Shown here piece by piece: positions 17,969 to 26,377 of a stretch of DNA of 64,000 nt (position 1 is the first letter of the stretch; each line of letters begins with the position of its first letter). The stretch lies in contig NC_014551.1 in the NCBI RefSeq assembly GCF_000196735.1, forward strand, positions 1,111,001-1,175,000, in the 5' to 3' direction. This DNA is from Bacillus amyloliquefaciens DSM 7 = ATCC 23350. GTDB taxonomy: Bacteria > Bacillota > Bacilli > Bacillales > Bacillaceae. The notes beneath the pieces are model-generated. The model was not told where the DNA came from. It worked only from the letters and a program-made list of their open reading frames with translations, and did no database searches. A program made the translations under genes and the position numbers.

Positions 17969-18043
17969 GCAGATCGTTGGTTATAAGGAGATTTTCCTGT
18001 CAAAATCAAGATAGACAGACCATCAAAAGAGGTGTTTAACAAA

Positions 18044-18979
18044 ATGAGCAGCAAAAAGAAAATGGGACTTCTTGTCATGGCTTACGGAACGCCTTACAAA
18101 GAAGAGGACATAGAGCGTTATTATACACATATCAGACGCGGAAGAAAGCCGGAGCCGCATATGCTTCAAGACTTAAAAGACAGATATGAGGCGATCGGAG
18201 GCATTTCGCCACTCGCAAAAATTACGCAGGAGCAGGCGGAGAAGCTCGGACAGCGTTTAAATGAAATTCAGGATGATGTAACATTCAAAGTGTACATCGG
18301 ATTAAAACATATTGAACCGTTTATTGAAGATGCGGTGGCGGAGATGCATAAAGACGGCATTACAGAAGCTGTCAGCCTTGTGCTCGCCCCTCATTTTTCA
18401 ACATTCAGCGTCAAGTCTTACAACAAACGCGCGAAAGAAGAAGCGGACAAGCTCGGCGGCTTGACCATCAAGTCGGTTGAGAGCTGGTATGATGAACCGA
18501 AATTCGTTGATTATTGGGTCACCCAAGTGAAGAAAACGTATGACTCCATGCCGAAAGAAGAACGGGATGATGCGATGCTGATCGTCTCAGCGCACAGCCT
18601 TCCTGAAAAAATTAAAGAATACGGCGATCCGTATCCTGACCAGCTGGAGGAATCCGCAAAACTGATAGCCGAAGGCGCCGGAATTACCGATTACGCAGTC
18701 GGCTGGCAGAGCGAAGGGAACACCCCTGATCCGTGGCTCGGGCCGGATGTGCAGGATCTCACGCGCGAGCTGTATCAAAAGCATCCTTATAAAGCATTTG
18801 TATATGTGCCCGCAGGCTTCGTTGCCGATCATTTAGAGGTGCTTTACGATAATGATTACGAATGCAAAGCTGTGACCGATGAAGTCGGCGCAAGCTACTA
18901 TCGTCCGGCTATGCCGAACGCACAGCCTGAATTTATCGACGCGCTTGCAGCGGTCGTGCTGAAAGAGCTGGACAAGTAG
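18044..18979 (+). CDS. hemH: Ferrochelatase HemH (coproporphyrin type)
   Basis: 311-residue soluble ferrochelatase (CpfC) of the coproporphyrin-dependent haem route. Catalytic H184 lies in [18 protein letters not shown], and a conserved Glu in [12 protein letters not shown] matches the B. subtilis H183/E264 pair with one-residue offset. The ATG at 18044 follows AAGAGGTG. It inserts iron into coproporphyrin III in Gram-positive bacteria. It is 27 nt upstream of hemY. Confidence 0.97.
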   Translation: MSSKKKMGLLVMAYGTPYKEEDIERYYTHIRRGRKPEPHMLQDLKDRYEAIGGISPLAKITQEQAEKLGQRLNEIQDDVTFKVYIGLKHIEPFIEDAVAEMHKDGITEAVSLVLAPHFSTFSVKSYNKRAKEEADKLGGLTIKSVESWYDEPKFVDYWVTQVKKTYDSMPKEERDDAMLIVSAHSLPEKIKEYGDPYPDQLEESAKLIAEGAGITDYAVGWQSEGNTPDPWLGPDVQDLTRELYQKHPYKAFVYVPAGFVADHLEVLYDNDYECKAVTDEVGASYYRPAMPNAQPEFIDALAAVVLKELDK

Positions 18980-19006
18980 AATTAAACGGTAAAGAAGGCG
19001 ATAAAA

Positions 19007-20440
19007 ATGAGTGGCGATAAAAAACATCTGGTCATCATCGGCGGCGGCATAACGGGATTAGCCGCCGCCTTCTACATGGAAAAAGAAATCAAGGAAAAAC
19101 AGCTGCCGCTTGAGATTACTTTGATCGAAGCAGGCCCGCGAGCGGGCGGGAAAATTCAGACGGCCCATAAAGACGGCTACATCATCGAGCGGGGGCCGGA
19201 TTCTTTTTTGGAAAGGAAAAAAAGCGCTCCGCAGCTCGTGAAGGATCTGGGGCTTGAGCATCTGCTCGTCAACAATGCGACCGGCCAGTCTTACGTGCTT
19301 GTCAACGAGACGCTTCATCCGATGCCGAAGGGCGCGGTGATGGGCATCCCGACAAAAATCGCTCCGTTCATCTCCACCGGCTTATTTTCTGTTCCCGGAA
19401 AAGCGCGGGCGGCGCTGGATTTTGTCCTGCCTGCGAGCAAACCGAAGGAAGATCAGTCTCTGGGTGAGTTTTTCCGCAGACGCGTCGGTGACGAAGTTGT
19501 TGAGAATTTAATAGAACCGCTGTTGTCTGGGATTTATGCCGGAGATATTGATAAGCTGAGCCTTATGTCCACGTTTCCGCAATTCTATCAGACTGAGCAA
19601 AAGCACAGAAGTCTGATTCTCGGCATGAAAAAATCGCGTCCGCAGCCTTCGGGACAGCAGCTGACGGCCAAAAAGCAGGGCCAGTTTTTAACACTGACGA
19701 CAGGCCTTCAAACTTTGGTGGAGGAGCTGGAAAAGCAGCTTACACTGACAAAGGTGATGAAAGGCACGAAAGTTACCCATATCGGCCGCGAGGAGAAGGG
19801 ATATTCCGTGACGCTTGATAACGGCAGTGTGCTGCATGCGGAAGGATGCATTGTGACAGCGCCGCATAAAGCCGCGGCGAAAATGCTTTCTGATTTGCCG
19901 GCGGTGTCATGTCTCAAAGACATGCATTCTACGTCCGTTGCCAACGTCGCCTTAGGTTTTCCGGAGGGAGCCGTCAAGATGGAGCATGAAGGTACGGGAT
20001 TCGTTATCTCAAGAAACAGCGATTTCTCCATCACGGCCTGCACATGGACGAATAAAAAATGGCCGCACGCGGCGCCGGAGGGCAAAACGCTTCTCAGGGC
20101 GTACGTTGGAAAGGCCGGAGATGAATCCATCGTAGATCTTTCAGATAACGAGATCATTAAAATCGTAATGGAAGATTTGAAAAAAGTAATGAAAATCAAT
20201 GGCGAACCGGAAATGACCTGTGTCACCCGCTGGAACGAAAGCATGCCGCAGTACCATGTCGGCCATAAAGAGCGCATCAAAGAGTTCAGAGATGAGCTGA
20301 AAGCTTCCTATCCGGGTGTATACGCGACGGGCGCATCTTTTGAAGGGGTGGGCATCCCCGACTGTATCGACCAGGGAAAAGCCGCAGTATATGATTCACT
20401 GGCTTATTTATTTGAAACGTACCAGCCTCCGTTATCTTAA
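19007..20440 (+). CDS. hemY: Coproporphyrinogen III oxidase HemY (CgoX)
   Basis: 477-residue FAD enzyme oxidising coproporphyrinogen III to coproporphyrin III. The N-terminal dinucleotide-binding motif VIIGGGITGLAAAFYME (about 10-26) and the C-terminal FAD motif ATGASFEGVGIPDCIDQGKAA are present. It closely matches B. subtilis HemY but has about six extra C-terminal residues (TYQPPLS), and those codons form the left arm of the terminator hairpin. Last gene of hemEHY. Confidence 0.96.
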   Translation: MSGDKKHLVIIGGGITGLAAAFYMEKEIKEKQLPLEITLIEAGPRAGGKIQTAHKDGYIIERGPDSFLERKKSAPQLVKDLGLEHLLVNNATGQSYVLVNETLHPMPKGAVMGIPTKIAPFISTGLFSVPGKARAALDFVLPASKPKEDQSLGEFFRRRVGDEVVENLIEPLLSGIYAGDIDKLSLMSTFPQFYQTEQKHRSLILGMKKSRPQPSGQQLTAKKQGQFLTLTTGLQTLVEELEKQLTLTKVMKGTKVTHIGREEKGYSVTLDNGSVLHAEGCIVTAPHKAAAKMLSDLPAVSCLKDMHSTSVANVALGFPEGAVKMEHEGTGFVISRNSDFSITACTWTNKKWPHAAPEGKTLLRAYVGKAGDESIVDLSDNEIIKIVMEDLKKVMKINGEPEMTCVTRWNESMPQYHVGHKERIKEFRDELKASYPGVYATGASFEGVGIPDCIDQGKAAVYDSLAYLFETYQPPLS

Positions 20441-20458
20441 AACGGGGGTTTTTTTTTG
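20425..20458 (+). terminator. Terminator of hemEHY
   Basis: CCTCCGTT pairs with AACGGGGG across a short loop, followed by an eight-base T-run. The hemY stop (20438-20440) is in the loop, so the stem includes coding sequence. Confidence 0.78.
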
Positions 20459-20548
20459 CATGTTCCCGTTCTGTAAAGGGAACACCATTATAGAGAAAAA
20501 ACATTTGAATCTTCTTCGCGACTGTGATAAGTTATCTTATGTACAAAA

Positions 20549-20571
20549 TGACTAAAACGTTCAAACGGTCA
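20549..20571 (-). promoter_or_regulatory. Putative YhgD operator upstream of yhgD
   Basis: Minus strand TGACCGTTT-N9-AGTCA, sharing 16 of 23 positions including both ends with a site upstream of yhgE. It lies 20 bp before the yhgD start, fitting autoregulation by a TetR protein. Confidence 0.6.
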
Positions 20572-20590
20572 ATTTAACGAGGTGGGAAAC

Positions 20591-21163
20591 ATGTCCGTCG
20601 ATCGGAAAAAGCTCATTCTGGAAGCGGCAACGAAATCTTTTACGCAATTCGGCTACAAAGCAACGACAATGGATCTGGTGGCAAAGCTTGCAAACGTGGG
20701 GAAGGGAACCATCTACACGTTCTTCAAAAACAAAGAAGAGCTGTTTGATGATATTTTCACCACTATTTTAAGAGAAATGAAGGAACACGCTGACGAAGCG
20801 ATGAAACCGGAGCTTTCATTTCATGAAAATGTCCATCGGGCGCTGGTCGCGATTTTGGAATTCAGAAAAACACACCAGCTGACTATTAAAATTTTTCAGG
20901 AGAACGCCGAGATTGGTACAATTGCCGTTCAGGATGTCATTGCGAAAATGGAGCGGGCCATTCTGTCATACATTAAAGAAAAGATAGAATGTGCCATTGA
21001 AAACGGGAGCATTAAACCGTGCGATCCGGAGCTCACCGCTTTTGTGATGCTCAAACTCTACATCGCGCTGATATTTGACTGGGAAAAAAACCATCCGCCT
21101 CTTGAAAAAGAGACGATCGCCGAATTGCTGGAAATCTATGTCGGTCAAGGATTATCTAAATAG
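20591..21163 (+). CDS. yhgD: TetR-family regulator YhgD
   Basis: 190-residue repressor. The N-terminal TetR helix-turn-helix (about residues 8-55) contains ATKSFTQFGYKATTMDLVAKL and GKGTIYTFFKNKEELF. The C-terminal ligand-binding helical domain is followed by the all-helical end. The ATG at 20591 is 6 nt from GAGGTG; a GTG at 20582 lies within that site. It is directly upstream of yhgE, and both genes carry the same candidate operator, so YhgD probably controls itself and YhgE. Confidence 0.92.
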   Translation: MSVDRKKLILEAATKSFTQFGYKATTMDLVAKLANVGKGTIYTFFKNKEELFDDIFTTILREMKEHADEAMKPELSFHENVHRALVAILEFRKTHQLTIKIFQENAEIGTIAVQDVIAKMERAILSYIKEKIECAIENGSIKPCDPELTAFVMLKLYIALIFDWEKNHPPLEKETIAELLEIYVGQGLSK

Positions 21164-21188
21164 ATGATCCTTCACTTTTTAGGTGCCG

Positions 21189-21211
21189 TGACCGTTTTGT
21201 CAAATGAGTCA
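21189..21211 (+). promoter_or_regulatory. Putative YhgD operator upstream of yhgE
   Basis: Plus strand TGACCGTTT-N9-AGTCA, the partner of the site at 20549-20571. It overlaps TTGTCA, a possible -35, just before the yhgE ribosome binding site. Confidence 0.6.
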
Positions 21212-21234
21212 GTTTGCGGAAGGAGGCAACAGGG

Positions 21235-23568
21235 TTGAATACAATAAAAAGCCAGTGGAAAGACATTGTAACGAGCAAGAAACTGTTAATCCCCATCATT
21301 GCCATATTATTCGTTCCGCTGATCTACAGCGGAGTGTTTTTGAAGGCGTACTGGGATCCGTACGGCACGGTGGATCAGCTGCCGGTTGTCGTTGTCAACC
21401 AGGATAAAGGGGCAGACTACGAAGGGAAACATCTTCAGATCGGTGACGATCTTGTAAAAGAGTTAAAGAAAAATGATAATTTTGATTGGCATTTTTCAAG
21501 CGATCTTGATCAATCGCTAAAGGACTTATTAAATGCTAAATATTATTTATTGGTCGAGATTCCTGAAGATTTTTCTAAAAACGCCAGCACGGTAATGGAT
21601 AAAAATCCGAAGAAGCTGGATCTGAAGTATCATACGAATGCCGGTTCCAACTATGTCGGCGCGACAATCGGTGAAAAGGCGATCGATAAATTGAAAGCCT
21701 CAGTGTCGAAAGAAGTGACGGAGCAATACGCAAAAGTCATTTTTGACAACTTTAAAGATATTGCCAAAGGACTCGGCAAAGCCAGCAGCGGCGCCAAGAA
21801 AATAGACGATGGCACAAAAAGCGCGAAAGACGGCAGCGCCAAGCTGAAGGAAAATTTAGCGAAACTCACTGAAAGCACCGCAACCATCAGCGATAAAACG
21901 CAGCAGCTTACAGACGGCGCAGCAAAAGTGACAAGCGGAATTCAAACGCTTGACAGCTCTATCGCAAAACTCCAGAGCGCAAGCGCCGAAATTCAAGACA
22001 AATCAGGACAGATTGCTTCAGGCGGAGGCCAAGTGGCCAGCGGGCTGAAAACGAGCCTTGACGGGCATAAGCAGCTCCAGCAAAAGCTTCCGGATTTAAC
22101 GAATGGTTTAAGCGTGTTAAACAGCAAGGCGCAGGAAGTATCGCAAAAAGCGGCGGCATTTGAAGATGCCATCAATTCCGTCAACCTGTCAGATATAGAA
22201 AAAGCCGTTGGGCAGCTCGAACAGACTGAAAAGGAATTGCAGCAGTTTAAGAAGAAGCTTTCTGATCTGAAAAACAGCCTCGATGCCCGGGATAACGCGG
22301 TCAAAAAGGTGATTCAGGACAGTGATTTCTTAACGGATGAGCAAAAAGCAAAACTTGTTCAGCTTCTGAATGAGAAGCTTCCGAAAGCTGACCTTCCGGA
22401 TTTAGACAATATCGTCAGCCAGCTTCCGTCCGGCGGAGATATTCAGCTTCCGGATATGTCAGTCATTAAAAGCGCGCTCCAAGATGTAAAAGCGAAGGCT
22501 GATCAGCTGAAAGCACTGCCTCAGTCCACTTCGAAACTGTATAACGGTGCAGCGGCGGTACAAGACGCGATTAACCAGCTGACAGCGGGAACTGATAAAT
22601 TGTACAGCGGAGCACAGACAGTTTTTGAAAGCCAAAACAAACTGACGGCCGGTATCGGCGAATACAACAGCAAGTTCGGCCAGCTCAAATCAGGATCTGA
22701 AGCGCTAGTGTCAGGGAGCGGCCAAGTGTCAGGCGGCTTAACGAAGCTGCTGGATGCGCAAAACAAAATCCATGACGGCTCATCCAAAATTGAGCAGGGT
22801 CAAGCGTCTCTCGGCACCGGTTTAAGCAAGCTTTTAGACGGTACCGGACAATTGTCCAGCCAGCTGAAAGATGCGGCCGATCAAACCGGAGACATTAAGA
22901 CAGATGACAAAACGTACAGCATGATCGCCGATCCGGTAAAAACGGACGATAACGCGATTCATTCCGTGCCTAACTACGGTACCGGACTGACGCCATATAT
23001 TCTCTCTATGGGCTTATATGTCGGCGGATTGATGCTGACGGTCGTATTCCCTCTGAGTGAAGCTTCAGGGCGTCCGAGAAACGGTTTTGAATGGTTCCTC
23101 AGCAAATTCAGCGTCATTCTGCTTGTCGGACTGATTCAATCCGTTATTGTCGCAACGGTTCTGTTAAAAGGAATCGGGCTTGATGTGGAAAGCACTTGGA
23201 GATTCTATCTCTTTACGATGATTACCAGCATCGCGTTCTTGTCCATGATTCAATTATTGGCGACAACGATGGGAAATCCGGGACGCTTTATCGCTGTCAT
23301 CATTCTGGTGCTCCAGCTCGGGGCAAGCGGAGGAACCTTCCCGCTCGAACTCCTGCCGGGATTCTATCAAGTGATTCACGGCGCACTGCCGATGACTTAC
23401 AGCATCAACGGATTCCGTGCCGTCATTTCAAATGGCGATTACGGCTACATGTGGCAGCAGGCATCGGTTCTATTGGGCATCGCCGTTGTCATGATCACAC
23501 TGACCATCGTGTACTTTACGGTAAAAAGCAAAAAAGAACACAAAGCGGAAGAAGAAATAACAGCATAA
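21235..23568 (+). CDS. yhgE: YhgE/Pip-type membrane protein
   Basis: 777-residue protein of the YhgE/Pip (phage infection protein) family, related to ABC-2 permeases. One N-terminal membrane segment (about 16-35) is followed by a very long extracytoplasmic region (about 40-575) built of heptad-like repeats with recurrent SG, TDGA, LSSGA and KLxDG motifs. Five or six C-terminal membrane segments follow. A TTG start at 21235 gives 8-nt spacing from GGAAGGAGG and the NTIKSQWKDIV start of B. subtilis YhgE. In lactococci Pip is a phage receptor; the native role here is unknown. Confidence 0.9.
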   Translation: MNTIKSQWKDIVTSKKLLIPIIAILFVPLIYSGVFLKAYWDPYGTVDQLPVVVVNQDKGADYEGKHLQIGDDLVKELKKNDNFDWHFSSDLDQSLKDLLNAKYYLLVEIPEDFSKNASTVMDKNPKKLDLKYHTNAGSNYVGATIGEKAIDKLKASVSKEVTEQYAKVIFDNFKDIAKGLGKASSGAKKIDDGTKSAKDGSAKLKENLAKLTESTATISDKTQQLTDGAAKVTSGIQTLDSSIAKLQSASAEIQDKSGQIASGGGQVASGLKTSLDGHKQLQQKLPDLTNGLSVLNSKAQEVSQKAAAFEDAINSVNLSDIEKAVGQLEQTEKELQQFKKKLSDLKNSLDARDNAVKKVIQDSDFLTDEQKAKLVQLLNEKLPKADLPDLDNIVSQLPSGGDIQLPDMSVIKSALQDVKAKADQLKALPQSTSKLYNGAAAVQDAINQLTAGTDKLYSGAQTVFESQNKLTAGIGEYNSKFGQLKSGSEALVSGSGQVSGGLTKLLDAQNKIHDGSSKIEQGQASLGTGLSKLLDGTGQLSSQLKDAADQTGDIKTDDKTYSMIADPVKTDDNAIHSVPNYGTGLTPYILSMGLYVGGLMLTVVFPLSEASGRPRNGFEWFLSKFSVILLVGLIQSVIVATVLLKGIGLDVESTWRFYLFTMITSIAFLSMIQLLATTMGNPGRFIAVIILVLQLGASGGTFPLELLPGFYQVIHGALPMTYSINGFRAVISNGDYGYMWQQASVLLGIAVVMITLTIVYFTVKSKKEHKAEEEITA

Positions 23569-23573
23569 GAAAT

Positions 23574-23606
23574 AGAGGCTCTGAGCAAATGCTCAGGGCC
23601 TCTTTT
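23574..23606 (+). terminator. Terminator of yhgE
   Basis: GAGGC(T)CTGAGC / GCTCAG(G)GCCTC stem followed by TTTTATT. Confidence 0.85.
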
Positions 23607-23802
23607 ATTCAAAAGAGAAGATACAGAGGTTCAGGCTTCCGAAAGGGCTTTTTACGGTTAAACACGTTAAAGAGGAATGTCCCGAACAGATGAACCCCGT
23701 TACAGCGCCTGTCAGCATAGGAGCGGGCAGCATGACATTTACACGTAAACGATGCCCTGGTTTCACTTGCCGGACTTGCGGGTTTTTTATTGATCAATCT
23801 GA

Positions 23803-23840
23803 AAAAAGCATCATTCTCATTATAGAGAGTGATGCTTTTG
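23803..23840. terminator. Terminator of fabHB
   Basis: GCATCATTCTC / GAGAGTGATGC stem flanked by A-run left and T-run right. The 190 bp between it and the yhgE terminator show no supported gene. Confidence 0.82.
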
Positions 23841-23844
23841 TTTA

Positions 23845-24822
23845 TTAAAATCCCCATCTTACCAACAGTCCGGTATACGTCAATCCGCCGCCGAACCCGA
23901 ATAATACCAGGGTCTGGCCTTCCGACAGCTTTTTCGCTTTCACGGCTTCATCCAAAGCGAGAATAATAGAAACAGATGAGGTGTTGCCGTAATATTCAAC
24001 ACTTGTCAGTGTCCGTTCAGCCGGGAAGGGAAGTTTTTCACAGATTGATTCTATCATCCGCATGTTGGCGCTGTGAGGAACGAACCAATCCAGATCGTCT
24101 TTTGAAAAGCCGGCTTTTTCTAAAAGGACGTTGAATTCCTCTGGTACAGTTCTGACCGCCCATTTATATACTTCTCGGCCGTTTTGCACCATGTTTCCTC
24201 CGCCCTTAAGCGGCTGGCCGTTTAATTCAGCGCTCAGTCCCGTCCGATACAGCACGTCCGCGCCGCTTCCGACCGTTCCTTGCACGGCTGCCAAAAAGCC
24301 CGGAGCTGCTTCATCACGTTCCACCAATAGGGCGCCAGCAGCGTCTCCGAACAGGACACAGGTCGACCTGTCAGTATAATCCGTTACTTTTGATAATGTT
24401 TCACCGGCAATCACGATCACTTTTTGATGAGTTCCGGCGGTAATTAATGCGTCTGCGAGCTGAAGGCCGTAAGTGAGCCCGGCGCATGTGGCGTTTATAT
24501 CAAGCGCCCCCGTGTGCGGCCAGCCGAAGTAAGCCTGCACGCGTGCCGCTGTGCTTGGAAACGCATAGTCCGCCGTCGTTGTAGCCACAAGGATCATATC
24601 GACATCATTAAGGGTTCCGCTGTATCGTTCTGCAAGGTTTTTCACCGCTTCAATACATAAATCCGATGTGAATTCATGTTCGCCGGCAATGCGTCTTTCC
24701 TTCATGCCGGTGCGCTGGACGATCCATTCATCAGATGTATCGACGATGCGCTCCAAATCCGCGTTTGTTAATCGGCGTGCCGGAGCATATGTACCGATTG
24801 CTGTAATTTTAGATTTTGACAT
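23845..24822 (-). CDS. fabHB: 3-oxoacyl-ACP synthase III FabHB
   Basis: 325-residue KAS III starting fatty acid synthesis by condensing short (branched) acyl-CoA with malonyl-ACP. The catalytic triad is C113 in NATCAGLTYGL, His in FVPHSANMRM, and Asn in YYGNTSSVSI. It is the second FabH paralogue of Bacillus (YhfB). A FapR operator overlaps its promoter, placing it in the malonyl-CoA-responsive lipid regulon. AAGGAGTG lies before ATG. Confidence 0.95.
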   Translation of the reverse strand: MSKSKITAIGTYAPARRLTNADLERIVDTSDEWIVQRTGMKERRIAGEHEFTSDLCIEAVKNLAERYSGTLNDVDMILVATTTADYAFPSTAARVQAYFGWPHTGALDINATCAGLTYGLQLADALITAGTHQKVIVIAGETLSKVTDYTDRSTCVLFGDAAGALLVERDEAAPGFLAAVQGTVGSGADVLYRTGLSAELNGQPLKGGGNMVQNGREVYKWAVRTVPEEFNVLLEKAGFSKDDLDWFVPHSANMRMIESICEKLPFPAERTLTSVEYYGNTSSVSIILALDEAVKAKKLSEGQTLVLFGFGGGLTYTGLLVRWGF

Positions 24823-24846
24823 TATGATTCACTCCTTTATAATCAG

Positions 24847-24880
24847 ATTATAACACCAGATATTATTACTTGGTACTAAT
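24847..24880 (-). promoter_or_regulatory. fabHB promoter with FapR operator
   Basis: ATTATTACTTGGTACTAAT (24862-24880, plus strand) fits the FapR consensus TTAGTACCTRGTACTAA with one arm slightly degenerate. TATAAT on the minus strand (24852-24847) supplies the -10. Confidence 0.85.
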
Positions 24881-24886
24881 TTTAAT

Positions 24887-24918
24887 AAAAAAACCCAAGC
24901 AGCATCCGCTGGTTGGGG
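24887..24918 (-). terminator. Terminator of the Cys/His/Lys-rich gene
   Basis: Minus strand CCCAACCAGC, GGAT loop, GCTGCTTGGG (one mismatch), then TTTTTTT. Confidence 0.82.
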
Positions 24919-24959
24919 AGCATGAGACATCTATTTGTGAAACGGGTTTGTGTGAAACA

Positions 24960-25175
24960 TTACCAATGACGGCAGCAGTGACGGCAGTGATGGCGGCATG
25001 AATGATGATGCTTTCTTTCTTTTTTCTTTTTACAATGTTCCTCTTCTTTTTTACATGGTTCTTCTTCTTTTTTACAGCACCAGAAGGAGTCTTCATCAAA
25101 CCAATCATCTTCAAACCAATCCTTAAACCAATCATTACGACACCTTTTCCGCTTGTGCGGTTTACGGCTGATCAT
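24960..25175 (-). CDS. Small Cys/His/Lys-rich low-complexity protein
   Basis: 71-residue protein beginning MISRKPHKRKRCRNDW, with AGGAGGG 6 nt before ATG; an upstream ATG at 25196 precedes this site and is unlikely. Three zones: a basic head; an acidic aromatic middle (DWFKDWFEDDWFDEDSFW); and a tail of KKEEEPC-type repeats followed by a His/Cys cluster (HHHSCRHHCRHCCRHW). Eight Cys and about ten His suggest metal binding or disulfide crosslinking, as in spore coat proteins, but no family was recognised. It occupies the place of B. subtilis yhfC-yhfD, and yhfD may be the orthologue. It has its own terminator. Confidence 0.65.
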   Translation of the reverse strand: MISRKPHKRKRCRNDWFKDWFEDDWFDEDSFWCCKKEEEPCKKEEEHCKKKKERKHHHSCRHHCRHCCRHW

Positions 25176-25297
25176 ACATTTCCCTCCTATTCCCATGCTC
25201 CCTTCATCTTATGAAAAAAGAGAAGGAAAAGATTGGACGGGTTGTGGATCAAAAGAGTATATTTTAAGAAGAATAAAATTGATAGGAGGAATGACCT

Positions 25298-26338
25298 GTG
25301 GAAAATATGAAACATACGATGGAACTGATTAAGAAACTGGTGTCGATTCCGAGTCCGACGGGCAATACATACGAGGTTATCGCATATACAGAAAGTCTTT
25401 TAAAAGACTGGGGCGTCTCATCTTACAGAAACCGCAAAGGCGGTCTTTTTGTCACAATTCCCGGCCGTGATGACAAGAAACACAGACTGCTGACGGCGCA
25501 TGTCGATACGCTCGGCGCAATGGTAAAGGAAATAAAGGCGGACGGCAGGCTGAAGATCGACTTGATCGGGGGTTTTAGATACAACTCGATTGAAGGAGAA
25601 TATTGCGAGATTCAAACTTCTTCCGGCAAAACCTATACAGGCACCATCTTAATGCATCAGACTTCAGTGCACGTCTACAAGGATGCCGGCAAGGCAGAGC
25701 GGAATCAGGAGAATATGGAAGTCCGTCTTGATGAGCATGTACGGACGAAAGAAGAGACGTCCGATCTCGGCATCAGAGTCGGCGATTTCATCTCATTTGA
25801 CCCGCGCGTGCAGATCACGCCGAGCGGTTTTATTAAGTCCCGTCATCTTGATGACAAAGCGAGTGTGGCTCTGCTCCTGGATTTAATCCGCCGCATCACT
25901 GAAGAGAAGATCGACCTTCCATATACAACGCATTTTCTGATCTCTAATAATGAAGAAATCGGCTACGGCGGCAATTCCAACATTCCCCCTGAAACTGTCG
26001 AATACTTGGCTGTTGATATGGGAGCAATCGGCGACGGCCAGTCTACGGATGAATATACCGTCTCCATTTGCGTGAAGGATGCGAGCGGCCCGTACCATTA
26101 TCAGCTCAGAAAACATCTGGCCGGGCTTGCGGAGCGCTATGGCATTGACTATCAGCTTGATATTTATCCGTATTACGGCTCTGACGCCTCAGCAGCCATC
26201 CGTTCGGGCCATGACATTGTCCACGGACTGATCGGCCCGGGAATTGACGCTTCACACGCCTTTGAACGCACGCACGAATTATCGCTTCTGAATACGGCGA
26301 AGCTTTTGCACCGGTATGTTCTGTCTCCGATGGCATAA
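25298..26338 (+). CDS. yhfE: M42-family aminopeptidase YhfE
   Basis: 346-residue cytosolic metallopeptidase of the M42 (FrvX/glutamyl aminopeptidase) family. Likely zinc ligands lie in AHVDTLGAM, RHLDDKAS and NNEEIGYGG, with a C-terminal His in IDASHAFERTH. GTG start with AGGAGGA 8 nt upstream. Length equals B. subtilis YhfE. Members form large tetrahedral complexes that trim peptides; the specificity here is unknown. Stands alone between two terminators. Confidence 0.9.
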   Translation: MENMKHTMELIKKLVSIPSPTGNTYEVIAYTESLLKDWGVSSYRNRKGGLFVTIPGRDDKKHRLLTAHVDTLGAMVKEIKADGRLKIDLIGGFRYNSIEGEYCEIQTSSGKTYTGTILMHQTSVHVYKDAGKAERNQENMEVRLDEHVRTKEETSDLGIRVGDFISFDPRVQITPSGFIKSRHLDDKASVALLLDLIRRITEEKIDLPYTTHFLISNNEEIGYGGNSNIPPETVEYLAVDMGAIGDGQSTDEYTVSICVKDASGPYHYQLRKHLAGLAERYGIDYQLDIYPYYGSDASAAIRSGHDIVHGLIGPGIDASHAFERTHELSLLNTAKLLHRYVLSPMA

Positions 26339-26374
26339 AAAAACCTGCGCGGAATAATTTCCGTGCAGGTTTTT
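26339..26374. terminator. Bidirectional terminator between yhfE and gltT
   Basis: AAAACCTGC...GCAGGTTTTT long stem with A-run and T-run flanks, serving the two converging genes. Confidence 0.87.
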
Positions 26375-26377
26375 CGT

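Noticed and set aside
19708-20280. 190-codon minus-strand frame inside hemY
   Set aside because: Antisense shadow of an intact, well-conserved enzyme gene.
23609-23857. Minus-strand 82-codon frame between yhgE and fabHB
   Set aside because: It crosses the fabHB terminator and has no ribosome binding site or family resemblance; a 52-codon plus-strand frame from 23691 runs through the same hairpin and is equally unlikely.
25198-25297. Sigma-K promoters for the small spore-type genes
   Set aside because: CATANNNTG-like -10 elements occur before 2734 and 25175, but no AC-type -35 at 16-17 bp was convincing, so they are mentioned only as weak hints.
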